DNA of 10,161 bases from JAEZRQ01 sp049294415 (GCA_049294415.1 JBAQCS010000002.1:1-10161); one strand, 5' to 3'; counted from the first letter of the stretch, positions 1-7,343 are shown. The notes: generated from the sequence alone by a model not told the origin. Program-made: numbers and translations.

Positions 1-374
1 TTACTGTCCCAAGCCGATTTAAAAATATCCAAGAAAAAAAGTGGCAGTTCACCAGCATGTTGATTGTAGTATTTATTAGACTCATCAACAATGGCTACGG
101 CCGAACATTTAAATCTGGAAAATTTAGCCATGGCAAAAATTTTACTAATGCATGGTTCGTAACGCTCCAACCTTTGTCGGTCACGTTCCTCATACATAGA
201 GTCCGGAATTCTCCAGAGCACCTCTAAGTATTTTAATCTATTTTGTTTATCGACTATCATCATGTCGAGAACAAAACGAATAATATTTCGCTGAGCCATT
301 GCTCTTTTAACTGGATCCAAACTTTTGTAATCAAAAGTGACCAGAGATTCGAGTAAACTGGTTGTTTCTGTCAT
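1..374 (-). CDS. Unrecognised protein, 3' part cut by window edge
   Basis: An open minus-strand frame runs from an ATG at 374 to the left edge with no stop: 124 complete codons. A TAA at 3-1 is out of frame, so the gene continues outside the window. The protein begins MTETTSLLESLVTFDYKSLD and is rich in charged and aromatic residues. It has a basic-acidic stretch around residues 60-70 (YEERDRQRLERYE) and a more hydrophobic segment near residues 85-95. I see no signal peptide, membrane helix or recognisable catalytic motif, so no function is given. Its codon use looks normal, and a sigma70-like promoter lies 36-75 bases upstream, which supports it being a real gene transcribed alone. No Shine-Dalgarno motif precedes the ATG. 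Confidence 0.7.
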   Translation of the reverse strand, partial: MTETTSLLESLVTFDYKSLDPVKRAMAQRNIIRFVLDMMIVDKQNRLKYLEVLWRIPDSMYEERDRQRLERYEPCISKIFAMAKFSRFKCSAVAIVDESNKYYNQHAGELPLFFLDIFKSAWDS

Positions 375-409
375 GACGTATATATTTTATTGGTTTATAT
401 TGAAGAACT

Positions 410-449
410 ATTATACTGCCATCCTACAATTATCAATGTGTTTTGTCAA
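410..449 (-). promoter_or_regulatory. Promoter of the left-edge gene
   Basis: On the minus strand a perfect TTGACA (449-444) is followed after 17 bases by TAGGAT (426-421). A consensus TATAAT lies a little further on (415-410), with a TTGATA 15 bases before it, so two overlapping promoters are possible. TATAAT would give a start near 403 and a leader of about 29 bases to the ATG at 374. The -35 box sits directly after the T-tract of the preceding gene's terminator, so the two transcription units abut. Confidence 0.6.
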
Positions 450-450
450 T

Positions 451-479
451 AAAAAAATCCGGCGTAAATAACCGGATTT
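451..479 (-). terminator. Intrinsic terminator after the coiled-coil gene
   Basis: On the minus strand an 8-bp stem AAATCCGG / CCGGATTT (479-472 with 462-455), with a 9-base loop, is followed by a run of Ts (457-451). It lies a few bases downstream of the stop codon of the minus-strand gene at 488-844. This is a textbook Rho-independent terminator. Confidence 0.85.
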
Positions 480-487
480 CTTAGTAT

Positions 488-844
488 TTATTGAGTTTTT
501 TTGAATCTAACAGTAAAAATTGGTTCGTATTCTACTTTATTTTCATCCGTTACCTTGATTTCTTCCCCCTTAGACAGTTGGGTAAGAGCTAAGTCTGAAA
601 GCATTTGATTATCTCCAGCAATATTAAGTTTTAATCCTTCCATCTTATCCATTTCTTCTTTAAAGTCTGATTGAACGCCAGCTTCTATTTTCTTTTTCTT
701 AAGTTTTAAAGCTTCTAATTCTTCTAGGACTTCCTGATATTCACCGTTGACCGAGAGAGCATCGCGATACATTCTTTTAAGTTCGCGTTGTTCTTTTTTC
801 TTATCTTGGATGCGTTTAAAAACATCATTGAGGTTTTGAGACAT
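488..844 (-). CDS. Small charged coiled-coil protein, unknown function
   Basis: This is a 118-residue soluble protein. Residues about 8-75 are almost entirely Lys/Glu/Leu/Met-rich and predicted helical (KKKEQRELKRMY, EVLEELEALKLKKKK), as expected of a coiled coil. A shorter C-terminal part (about 95-116, ending EYEPIFTVRFKK) looks beta-like. There is no signal peptide and no membrane helix. The helical hairpin recalls the GreA/GreB N-terminal coiled coil in style only. I see no GreA C-terminal domain, so I do not assign it. The gene is monocistronic, with an extended -10 promoter about 40 bases upstream and a strong terminator just after the stop. It is divergent from the sugar transferase at 1012. 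No Shine-Dalgarno motif precedes the ATG. Confidence 0.8.
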   Translation of the reverse strand: MSQNLNDVFKRIQDKKKEQRELKRMYRDALSVNGEYQEVLEELEALKLKKKKIEAGVQSDFKEEMDKMEGLKLNIAGDNQMLSDLALTQLSKGEEIKVTDENKVEYEPIFTVRFKKTQ

Positions 845-879
845 AGGGTATTATAAAATTAAAATTGATTACAAAAAGT

Positions 880-908
880 ATTATAGCATAAACCAGAAAT
901 AAGAAAAT
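880..908 (-). promoter_or_regulatory. Extended -10 promoter of the coiled-coil gene
   Basis: On the minus strand TGC followed by a perfect TATAAT (885-880) forms an extended -10 element. The sequence 17 bases upstream (908-903, ATTTTC) is a poor -35, consistent with a TG-dependent promoter. The predicted start near 873 gives a leader of about 29 bases. Confidence 0.6.
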
Positions 909-941
909 TTTCTAATATCTTCTAGTGGTATTTCGCCTATC

Positions 942-970
942 TTTACTTAAATAAAATATGGTGCTATAAA
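942..970 (+). promoter_or_regulatory. Promoter of the short sugar transferase
   Basis: TTTACT (942-947), 17 bases, then TGC-TATAAA (TATAAA at 965-970) on the plus strand: a sigma70-like promoter with extended -10. The predicted start near 977 gives a leader of about 35 bases to the ATG at 1012. It is back to back with the coiled-coil gene promoter. Confidence 0.5.
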
Positions 971-1011
971 ATAATTGTTCCTTAAAAAATTAACAACTAA
1001 ACCCATAAAAG

Positions 1012-1572
1012 ATGAAAAGACTAGCCGATATCGTAATATCTGTTACTTTAATAGTAATACTTTGGCCTTTAATGTTAATAATAGGCCTTATGATTAAGAT
1101 TGATTCTTCTGGCCCTATTTTCTACAGTCACAAAAAAAATGGTCAACCTGACTATAGACTAGGAAAAGGAGCAAAACTTTTTTATTACTTCAAGTTTAGA
1201 AGTATGTATGTTAATACGGAAACAGTGACTAAATTTGGTTATTTTATTAGAAGATGGCATCTTGATGAACTACCAGAATTATTTTTAGTACTAATTGGAA
1301 ACATGAGTTTAGTAGGACCTCGTCCATTACCTAGGGGCCGTGTAAGAAGAAATATAAAGTGTTATTATGAATCTTTAAAAGCCAAGCCAGGAATAACTGG
1401 ACCAATCCAAATTAATAGAAACAAAAATAACACTATTGAAGATGTGATTATTTTCAACAATTGGTATGCCGACCATCTCTGCTTTCTAACTGATCTTATT
1501 ATTATTCTAAAAACACCTTTAGCAATAATAAAACAAAAAGAGGGTGCTAGTAGCACACTCTCAATGCTATAA
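1012..1572 (+). CDS. Short (PglC-like) polyprenyl-phosphate sugar-1-phosphate transferase, compacted core
   Basis: This is a bacterial sugar transferase (PF02397-type) of 186 residues. The family moves a sugar-1-phosphate from a UDP-sugar onto undecaprenyl phosphate at the inner face of the membrane. Visible marks are an N-terminal membrane-embedded helix (about 7-29), KFRSM (61-65), the catalytic Asp-Glu pair in LDELPEL (D85-E86), SLVGPRP (99-105) and KPGITG (125-130). Compared with the large paralogue at 5395-6816, the segment between FRSM and DE is about 25 residues shorter and lacks the DDPR of DDPRVT. The usual QVSGR and KLDVYY motifs are replaced by QINRN and an FNNWYADH stretch. It may be a divergent active enzyme or a decaying copy; the frame is intact. 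It is convergent with mnmA, and only AAAAG precedes the start. Confidence 0.85.
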   Translation: MKRLADIVISVTLIVILWPLMLIIGLMIKIDSSGPIFYSHKKNGQPDYRLGKGAKLFYYFKFRSMYVNTETVTKFGYFIRRWHLDELPELFLVLIGNMSLVGPRPLPRGRVRRNIKCYYESLKAKPGITGPIQINRNKNNTIEDVIIFNNWYADHLCFLTDLIIILKTPLAIIKQKEGASSTLSML

Positions 1573-1601
1573 AAAGGGCTACTTAATTAAGTAGCCTTTT
1601 A
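1573..1601. terminator. Palindromic bidirectional terminator
   Basis: GGCTACTTAA followed directly by TTAAGTAGCC is a perfect 20-bp palindrome (1578-1597). It is flanked by A-runs on the left and T-runs on the right, so it works as an intrinsic terminator in both directions: for the plus-strand sugar transferase ending at 1572 and for the minus-strand mnmA. The mnmA stop codon (1601-1599) lies at the edge of the stem. Confidence 0.85.
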
Positions 1602-2696
1602 AATTACTAAATTATCTATAATACCACCGCCGAGCACTCTATTTTTATCATAAAAAACCGCACTCTGACCGCTGGTGACAGCTCGTTGGGGTTTTTTAAA
1701 ATCAACTCGTAAAACATCTTTTTGGTATTTACTAATAGTACACGGCACAGCTACGTGTCCATAACGAATTACAACTGAACACTTCAGTGGTAATTTTTCA
1801 GAACCAGATAACCAATTTACGCCTTTAACTAAAAAACCTTTCTCATACAAAATATCTTCATTCCACTGGCGTACTACGTAAAGAGTATTAGTATTGTAAT
1901 CCATTTTAGCTACATAGTATGGACCATTACCGCCAACTTCAATGCCTCGACGTTGACCAATAGTATAAAGTGGCAAACCTTGATGGGTCGCAATTTCTTC
2001 GCCTGTATCTAATAATTTAATTGGTCCTGGTTTTAATTTTAAATAGCGCTTTAAGAAATCATTATGAGGTCCTGACAAAAAACAAATATCTTGACTCTCT
2101 GGTTTAGCGGCAGTAGTTAAATTATATTTTTGAGCTAGTTCCCTAACCTTAGGTTTATTATAACCACCTAAAGGAAACATTAAATGCTTTAATTGTTTTT
2201 GAGTGAAGGTATATAAAAAATAAGATTGATCCTTTTTAGCATCCTTGGCTTTATATAGTCTTCTTTTGCCTTGATAATCTTTAATCTTTAAATAATGACC
2301 AGTTGCTACATAATCAAAACCTAACTCTAAAGCATATTCTAACAGTAACCCTATTTTAATTTTCTTATTACAAACTACACAAGGATTAGGTGTTCGTCCC
2401 GCCGCATATTCACTTAAGAAATTATCTACCACTGCTTCTTTAAAAGGTTTCGCAAAATTAAAAGTATGAAGTGGAATACCAATTTTATTAGCCACCGCCT
2501 TAGCATCAAGTAGTGATTCTAAAGAGCAACATTTATTTTCAGCCTTATCACCCATTTTTTCATCCTTCCAGAAATGCAAAAACATCCCAGTTACATCATA
2601 GCCCTGGTTTTTGAGTAATTGTGCGGCTACCGAAGAATCAACTCCTCCTGACATAGCTACTAATACTTTAGGTTTTTTCTTATTTTTATTTAACAT
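1599..2696 (-). CDS. mnmA: tRNA-specific 2-thiouridylase MnmA
   Basis: MnmA adds sulfur to U34 of tRNA-Lys, -Glu and -Gln in the cytoplasm, using ATP to adenylate the base and a relayed persulfide. Counted from the ATG at 2696 (365 residues, normal for the family), the PP-loop SGGVDSS lies at 16-22, the TPNPC motif holds catalytic Cys106, and SQDICF holds catalytic Cys205. The TGHY and KDQSYFL motifs are present, and the C-terminal part matches the beta-barrel domain. An in-frame TTG at 2708 would add four residues and overlap dtd. I prefer the ATG, one base after the dtd stop (TAAGATG), which implies translational coupling. It is the last gene of the operon begun at rnpB. No Shine-Dalgarno motif is seen. 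Confidence 0.96.
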   Translation of the reverse strand: MLNKNKKKPKVLVAMSGGVDSSVAAQLLKNQGYDVTGMFLHFWKDEKMGDKAENKCCSLESLLDAKAVANKIGIPLHTFNFAKPFKEAVVDNFLSEYAAGRTPNPCVVCNKKIKIGLLLEYALELGFDYVATGHYLKIKDYQGKRRLYKAKDAKKDQSYFLYTFTQKQLKHLMFPLGGYNKPKVRELAQKYNLTTAAKPESQDICFLSGPHNDFLKRYLKLKPGPIKLLDTGEEIATHQGLPLYTIGQRRGIEVGGNGPYYVAKMDYNTNTLYVVRQWNEDILYEKGFLVKGVNWLSGSEKLPLKCSVVIRYGHVAVPCTISKYQKDVLRVDFKKPQRAVTSGQSAVFYDKNRVLGGGIIDNLVI

Positions 2697-2697
2697 C

Positions 2698-3135
2698 TTA
2701 TAAATCAATAATTATAGTACAAGGCCCATCGTTAGTTAGCGCTACAGACATATGAGCACCAAAACTGCCAGTTTTAACTACAGTAATAGTTTCCTGAAGT
2801 TTACTAATTAATTTTTCATAATAAGCATTAGCCTGTTCTGGGCGAGCCGATTCAATGAAACTAGGACGATTCCCTTTTTTAACGTCACCGTATAAAGTAA
2901 ATTGTGAAACTAACAATATTTCACCACCAACATCTTTGATATTTAAATTAATCTTGTCATTTTCATCTGGAAAAATGCGCAGATTAATTATCTTCTCAGC
3001 CATCTTATTAATCTTATCTTCAGTATCATCAACATGAACGGCTAGTAAAATTAAATAACCTTTTTTTATTTCAGAAATTAATTCGCCAGACACCTTAACA
3101 CTAGCCTCGCTGACTACTTGTATAACTGCTCTCAT
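2698..3135 (-). CDS. dtd: D-aminoacyl-tRNA deacylase (DTD)
   Basis: DTD removes D-amino acids, and glycine wrongly placed on tRNA-Ala, from charged tRNAs. It is a cytoplasmic homodimer acting in proofreading. The 145-residue length is standard. The family's two signature motifs, which meet across the dimer interface, are present: SQFTLYGD (77-84) and NDGPCT (135-140). The N-terminus MRAVIQVVSEASVKV is also typical. Its ATG overlaps the stop of the upstream glycosyltransferase (ATGA at 3135-3132), and its stop is one base from the mnmA start, so it is translationally coupled on both sides. Its place between surface-glycan genes and a tRNA modification gene is probably operon packing, not shared pathway. 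Confidence 0.96.
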   Translation of the reverse strand: MRAVIQVVSEASVKVSGELISEIKKGYLILLAVHVDDTEDKINKMAEKIINLRIFPDENDKINLNIKDVGGEILLVSQFTLYGDVKKGNRPSFIESARPEQANAYYEKLISKLQETITVVKTGSFGAHMSVALTNDGPCTIIIDL

Positions 3136-4259
3136 ATTTTTTTATCAAATAATTTCAAATAATTATCAGCTGTTTCCTTCCAAGTAAAAACAGTCGATCT
3201 CACCACCCCTTTTTTAGCATAGCTAGCTCGCAAACCATTATCAAGTAACATGCTTTCAATGGCTCTAGCTAAATCTAAACTAGAATAAGGATTAACTGTT
3301 AGGGCGGCATCTGAGACTACTTCTGGCAATGACGAAACATCTGATGTAATTGTTGCTAATCCTCTAGCCATAGCTTCTAGCGGCGGAAAACCAAATCCTT
3401 CATAATAAGACGGGTAAACAAATAATCTAGCATTTTGATATAACCATTCTCTTTCTTCGCGACTAACATATCCTAAAAAATAAATATCATCACGATATAG
3501 CGAATCTTTAGCCTTACTATAAATATGTTTATTCTTCCAACCATTACCACCAGCTAAAACCAATTTATGGCTAGCTAGCGGCAAATGTCTATCACGCAAC
3601 AGATTATAAGCCTCAATTAAGCCACTAACATTCTTACGAGGTTCAATGGTGCCTAAATATAAAATAAAGGGCGTCTTAACTAGTTCTTTGACCTCTTGAG
3701 GCTCACAGATTTCCTTGTTAAGGCCGGAATAAATAACAGTAATCTTCTCCTCTGGAATTTGTAATAGTTCCACCAAATCACGTTTAGTATTTTCAGAAAT
3801 AGCTACTATATAATCGTATTGTTTTAATAACTTCTTAATATTCAAATTACGATGCCAAAAATTTTTACGAGCATTAAAAAATTCTGGGTAACGTAAAAAC
3901 GATAAATCATGAATGGTTATTATTTTCTTGGTTGCCGATTTTCCAAAAGATGAAAAATTAATATGCGGCGACCAAAAAACATCAACTGGACCAACTACTT
4001 TATCAAGTTTTGGCCAAGCAAAAAATTTCTGTAAACAGTAATTAAAAATTTTATTAGGCCAAGCTGATTTTATAAAAGTAATTCTGGAATCTTGCCATTT
4101 AGCTAATAAATGTTTAGGTGTTTTTAAAGAGTTATAATAAAAAACATATTCATTACCATCTTGTCTAGATAATAAATCACGCAACAGATAATCTGTATAT
4201 TCAGCAATGCCGCTATAATGCTTATCCATTAAAACTCTAATGTCGACGGCTATTTTCAT
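3132..4259 (-). CDS. GT4-family glycosyltransferase (retaining, GT-B fold)
   Basis: This is a 375-residue glycosyltransferase that would add a sugar from a nucleotide donor to a lipid-linked glycan at the cytoplasmic face of the membrane. The N-terminal acceptor domain (about 1-190) starts MKIAVDIRVL and carries a Gly-containing loop (YSGIAEYT). The C-terminal donor domain shows YLGTIEPRKN (201-210), the nucleotide-sugar lysine region, and the EX7E motif in YEGFGFPPLE (E287 and E295). It has no signal peptide or clear membrane helix. The pattern resembles mannosyltransferases of O-antigen clusters, but donor and acceptor cannot be read from sequence. It is third in the glycan operon after rnpB, 14 bases after the previous gene, and overlaps the dtd start by four bases. 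Confidence 0.9.
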   Translation of the reverse strand: MKIAVDIRVLMDKHYSGIAEYTDYLLRDLLSRQDGNEYVFYYNSLKTPKHLLAKWQDSRITFIKSAWPNKIFNYCLQKFFAWPKLDKVVGPVDVFWSPHINFSSFGKSATKKIITIHDLSFLRYPEFFNARKNFWHRNLNIKKLLKQYDYIVAISENTKRDLVELLQIPEEKITVIYSGLNKEICEPQEVKELVKTPFILYLGTIEPRKNVSGLIEAYNLLRDRHLPLASHKLVLAGGNGWKNKHIYSKAKDSLYRDDIYFLGYVSREEREWLYQNARLFVYPSYYEGFGFPPLEAMARGLATITSDVSSLPEVVSDAALTVNPYSSLDLARAIESMLLDNGLRASYAKKGVVRSTVFTWKETADNYLKLFDKKI

Positions 4260-4273
4260 CTTGGTTCAAGGTT

Positions 4274-5386
4274 TTATTTTTTTAGATTGCCAATAAAATC
4301 TTTTATTTCTTGTTCAAAGCGTTCGACTGAAAATTTTTCAGCATGTTCACGAATATCTTGAGAATTAAATTTAATTGTTTCTAGTTTCTTAACGGCGACT
4401 GCAATAGAGTCAGCGGTTTGTTCGGTAAAGAATACTCCGGTTTTTTCTTCTATTACTGTTTCTGTTACGCCACCTTTTTGATAAGCAATAACTGGGCGAC
4501 CAGAAGCCATTGATTCAACCGGTGTAATACCAAAATCTTCTTCTTGAGGATTAATAAAGGCTTGAGCTCTGCTGTATAAAACAGCTTTCTCATCTTCACT
4601 AACGCGACCTAAAAATTCGATATTGGTGGCTTCACCAGCAATACTCTGTAATCTTTTTAAATCAACGCCATCACCAAAAATTTTTAACTTATAATCACTA
4701 CCTAATTTCTTAAAAGCTTCCACGACAATATCGATACGCTTATATGGCACCAAACGGCAACCAGCTAAAAAATATTTTTCTTCTGGCTGTTGAGTGGCTA
4801 AGTCACTTAAAAAAAAGTGACTAGTTTCAACTGGCGGATAAATAACTTGGGAATCACGGCGATAATACTTATTAATTCTTTTAGCTACTGTCTTAGAGTT
4901 AGCAATAAAATAATCAACACGTGAAGCAGCTGCAAAATCCCAAATACGTAAATTAGACAGTAACATTGAAACCACCTTCTTAACAAACTTATTACATTTA
5001 AGTTCATTTAAATATTGATGGGTATCACTCCACAGATATCTAGTTGGAGTATGACAATAACAAATATGAGGAATGTCTGGTGAAGTAATAACACCCTTAG
5101 CAAAAGAACTAGTATCAGAAATAACTAAATCATATTCACGTAAATCAAAAAATTCTACGGCCATAGGCATAAATGGCAAATACCAACGATAGTGTTTAAC
5201 ACCGCCTGGTAAACGTTGAATAATAGAAGTATCAATGCGACGTCCCTTTAAATATTTATCAGTCTTAACTTTATCAGCTAATAAAGTATAAATAACAGCG
5301 TCGGGATACATTTCCGCAAAAACCTTGAGAACTTTTTCAGCACCGCCATCTTGGGCTAAGTGATCGTGGATTAAAGCAACTTTCAT
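4274..5386 (-). CDS. GT4-family glycosyltransferase (WbaZ-like)
   Basis: This is a 370-residue GT-B glycosyltransferase. The N-terminus MKVALIHDHLAQDGGAEKVL contains the glycine-rich loop. CHTPTRYLW (111-119) is a motif I associate with WbaZ-type mannosyltransferases. VPYKR (213-217) is the donor-domain basic motif, and EEDFGITPVE carries the EX7E pair (E283, E291). It probably adds the second or a later sugar to the polyprenyl-linked chain started by the transferase encoded just upstream. It shares only the family fold with the neighbouring glycosyltransferase at 3132-4259, so the two likely make different linkages. It starts 8 bases after the preceding stop, without a Shine-Dalgarno motif. 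The exact donor sugar is unknown. Confidence 0.9.
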   Translation of the reverse strand: MKVALIHDHLAQDGGAEKVLKVFAEMYPDAVIYTLLADKVKTDKYLKGRRIDTSIIQRLPGGVKHYRWYLPFMPMAVEFFDLREYDLVISDTSSFAKGVITSPDIPHICYCHTPTRYLWSDTHQYLNELKCNKFVKKVVSMLLSNLRIWDFAAASRVDYFIANSKTVAKRINKYYRRDSQVIYPPVETSHFFLSDLATQQPEEKYFLAGCRLVPYKRIDIVVEAFKKLGSDYKLKIFGDGVDLKRLQSIAGEATNIEFLGRVSEDEKAVLYSRAQAFINPQEEDFGITPVESMASGRPVIAYQKGGVTETVIEEKTGVFFTEQTADSIAVAVKKLETIKFNSQDIREHAEKFSVERFEQEIKDFIGNLKK

Positions 5387-5394
5387 GTATATTT

Positions 5395-6816
5395 TTACTC
5401 AGCCTCACGGTGTTTTAAAACCGCAAAAGGAGTTTTAAGAAGAATAGAAAAATCTAATAACAAGGACCAATTTTCAATATAATAAACATCCAACTTAACC
5501 TCTTCCTCAAATAATAAATCAGAACGACCCGATACTTGAGCAAGACCTGTAATACCTGGTTTAATAGTTAACGTTTTTTTATGATGATTTTCATACTTAG
5601 CTACTTCCTCAGGCAAGTGAGGACGAGGACCGACTAAACTCATTTTACCAATAAAAACTAAAAATAATTCTGGTAATTCATCAATAGAAAAACGTCTTAA
5701 GAATTTACCAACAGTCGTTACGCGTGGATCATCTTTAATCTTAACCATTGGTCCATCACTACGTAAATTACGATCAGCTAACTCGTTGTAACGCATACTG
5801 TCCACTTTATCAATCATTGATCTAAATTTAAAATAATGAAAAGGCGCACCGCCTTCACCAACTCTAGTTACCGGAGTTCCGTCATCACGCTTAGAAAAGA
5901 AAACTGGTCCACGAGAATTAATCTTAATAGCAATAGCTGATAACAAGAAAACTGGTGATAAAATGATAATCATTAAACTGGAAACTATAATATCAAAAAT
6001 TCTCTTAGCTACTCTGCCCCATCCTTCTAAAGTAGTGCGTTTTACTTCTACTACTGGAATACCGATAATCTCTGTTACTTCATGACGCAATACTTTAATT
6101 TCTAATAAGTCAGCTACATATTTAAAAGTAATTTGATTTTCAGTGGCGAAGTCATACAATCGAAGAGTTTCAGCCTTACTTAAATTAGGATCAGTTTGAA
6201 TAATTTCATCTATTTCATGGTCCTTAATAAATTCGGCTGTTTCTTGGGCTGTTTCTAAATCAAAGTCTCTAACACGACGCACTACTTCAAAACCAGAAAA
6301 AGGATTAGATGAAAATTCAGCAATTAAATTATCAGCTGTTTTACTATTACCAACTAAAATAACTTTATGAACACCGATACCTTGAGCATGTAACTTTCTC
6401 TGTAGCCATCTTAAAAAAGCGTGAATAATAATTAAATAAAAAATAGCAATTATCCAGCCCACTAAAACGATAAAACGTGAATCAAATAGTTCACGCTTAA
6501 AAAATATCATAATAGCAATTAAGGCTAAGCCAGTGGAACAAGCCATGATAATACGAGCAAATTCTTTAGCTAGATTAGAGGTTTTAGAAATCTTATAAAG
6601 TCCTGATAAGAAAAAAACTGGAATCATGATTAGAGCTATAAAAATTAGCGACCAAAAATAATCATGCAAAGGTAAATTAAAAATCACCGGTCTGATACCG
6701 ATGTAATAATCTGAAAAACGTAAGTAATAAGCACTTAGTCCAGCAGCTAGCACCATCAAGAAATCAATCGGTACTAACAAGGTGGCAAAAAAAAGTTCAA
6801 CTCTTTTTAATTTCAT
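5395..6816 (-). CDS. Large polyprenyl-phosphate glycosylphosphotransferase (WbaP/EpsE type)
   Basis: This is a 473-residue membrane enzyme that starts a surface polysaccharide by putting a sugar-1-phosphate on undecaprenyl phosphate. The layout is typical: four hydrophobic helices (about 10-31, 53-73, 87-106, 114-136), a Rossmann-like soluble domain (about 148-245, KVILVGNSKTA), a fifth membrane-inserted helix (about 272-297), then the catalytic domain. In that domain are KFRSM (330-334), DDPRVT (362-367), the catalytic pair D379-E380 in IDELPEL, SLVGPRPHLP, KPGITGLAQVSGR and LDVYYIENWS. All family motifs are intact, unlike in the short paralogue at 1012-1572. It is the first protein gene after rnpB, with no convincing promoter in the 20-base gap, so it probably depends on transcription from the rnpB promoter or on weak internal starts. 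The sugar is not known. Confidence 0.93.
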   Translation of the reverse strand: MKLKRVELFFATLLVPIDFLMVLAAGLSAYYLRFSDYYIGIRPVIFNLPLHDYFWSLIFIALIMIPVFFLSGLYKISKTSNLAKEFARIIMACSTGLALIAIMIFFKRELFDSRFIVLVGWIIAIFYLIIIHAFLRWLQRKLHAQGIGVHKVILVGNSKTADNLIAEFSSNPFSGFEVVRRVRDFDLETAQETAEFIKDHEIDEIIQTDPNLSKAETLRLYDFATENQITFKYVADLLEIKVLRHEVTEIIGIPVVEVKRTTLEGWGRVAKRIFDIIVSSLMIIILSPVFLLSAIAIKINSRGPVFFSKRDDGTPVTRVGEGGAPFHYFKFRSMIDKVDSMRYNELADRNLRSDGPMVKIKDDPRVTTVGKFLRRFSIDELPELFLVFIGKMSLVGPRPHLPEEVAKYENHHKKTLTIKPGITGLAQVSGRSDLLFEEEVKLDVYYIENWSLLLDFSILLKTPFAVLKHREAE

Positions 6817-6836
6817 ATTTATAAGTTAATTATGTT

Positions 6837-7215
6837 GTTAACAGGGGTAAGCTATAAGCCGGATTCTGTCCACTTCTTCCCGGAGGAATCAGATGGGCGA
6901 CCATTTGTCTAGCCCTATTGTTACCAATAGGATCTGGCGGACCACTTTTTTTCTTACTCTTGCGAATAAGAATTTGTCCTTGCTCCAGGCAGGGTTTACC
7001 GCGAATCTAGCGTCACCGCTAGTCGAGAAGAGTAGCTAATCTAGTCAACACCCCTCCTCTTTTCACCTTTCATCTTAGCAAGCTAAAATTAGTATTGTCT
7101 CTGTGGCACTTTCCCTAGGGTTACCCCTGGTGGACGTTATCCACTGCCCTTTTGATGGAGTCCGGACTTTCCTCTTTATATAAAATAAAGCGATCGCCCG
7201 CTTACCCTCATTAAC
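6837..7215 (-). ncRNA. rnpB: RNase P RNA (bacterial type A)
   Basis: This is the catalytic RNA that trims the 5' ends of pre-tRNAs. On the minus strand, GAGGAAAGTCCGGACTCC (7174-7157) and ACAGAATCCGGCTTATAGC (6869-6851) are the near-universal P4-containing ends of bacterial RNase P RNA. ACAGAGACAATA (7104-7093) and GGTAAACCC (7000-6992) are also conserved positions. Helix P1 is visible as GGGTAAGC (7207-7200) pairing with GCTTACCC (6852-6845), and outer bases GTTAA/TTAAC could extend it. The 5' end is placed at 7215, where the promoter predicts +1. The 3' end is placed after the P1 extension and is uncertain, because no terminator is seen. The sugar transferase ATG follows 20 bases later. Confidence 0.97.
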
Positions 7216-7221
7216 GCTCTT

Positions 7222-7250
7222 ATCGTACAATAAAAGGCCCAAAAAATCAA
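7222..7250 (-). promoter_or_regulatory. rnpB promoter
   Basis: TTGATT (7250-7245), 17 bases, TACGAT (7227-7222) on the minus strand. This places +1 at a G (7215), exactly where the P1 extension of the RNase P RNA begins. The -35 lies inside an 18-bp sequence repeated at 7517-7534 and inside the loop of the hairpin at 7232-7267. Confidence 0.65.
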
Positions 7251-7267
7251 GGATAATTTGGGCTTTT
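7232..7267 (-). terminator. Hairpin over the rnpB promoter, possible terminator
   Basis: AAAAGG-CCCAAA pairs with TTTGGG-CTTTT (7232-7243 with 7257-7267, one bulged G). On the minus strand it is followed by TTTTATT. It could stop transcription arriving from the 7659-9379 genes before it enters rnpB. The stem is AT-heavy and the T-run is broken by an A, so this is tentative. Confidence 0.4.
7242..7259 (+). repeat. 18-bp exact direct repeat, copy 1
   Basis: AAAAATCAAGGATAATTT occurs here and again at 7517-7534 in the same orientation, 275 bases apart, with no similarity beyond the 18 bases. This copy contains the rnpB -35 hexamer on the minus strand. Confidence 0.8.
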
Positions 7268-7321
7268 AAGGGTTATTTAAATATTGATAGAAAACAGCTT
7301 TTAAACTGATTAATTTTACTT

Positions 7322-7343
7322 AATTATGGGTAAATTATGGATA
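7322..7343 (+). promoter_or_regulatory. Tandem 11-bp direct repeat abutting a -35 box (operator candidate)
   Basis: AATTATGGGTA (7322-7332) is followed directly by AATTATGGATA (7333-7343), with one mismatch. The second unit ends on the base before the TTGACT -35 box at 7344. Tandem repeats at one helical turn (11 bp) next to or overlapping the -35 are the architecture bound by OmpR/PhoB-type response regulators. The repeat is seen directly; the binding role is inferred. Confidence 0.5.

Noticed and set aside
488..844. GreA/GreB transcription factor for the coiled-coil protein
   Set aside because: Only the helical, charged character is shared; the length is too short and no C-terminal FKBP-like domain is seen.
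1365..1556. Minus-strand 63-codon open frame
   Set aside because: Antisense shadow of the short sugar transferase; no promoter or start context.
2697..2708. TTG start at 2708 for mnmA
   Set aside because: The ATG at 2696 fits family length and follows the dtd stop by one base; the TTG would add four residues and overlap dtd.
2855..3037. Plus-strand 60-codon open frame
   Set aside because: Antisense to dtd, which has full family motifs.
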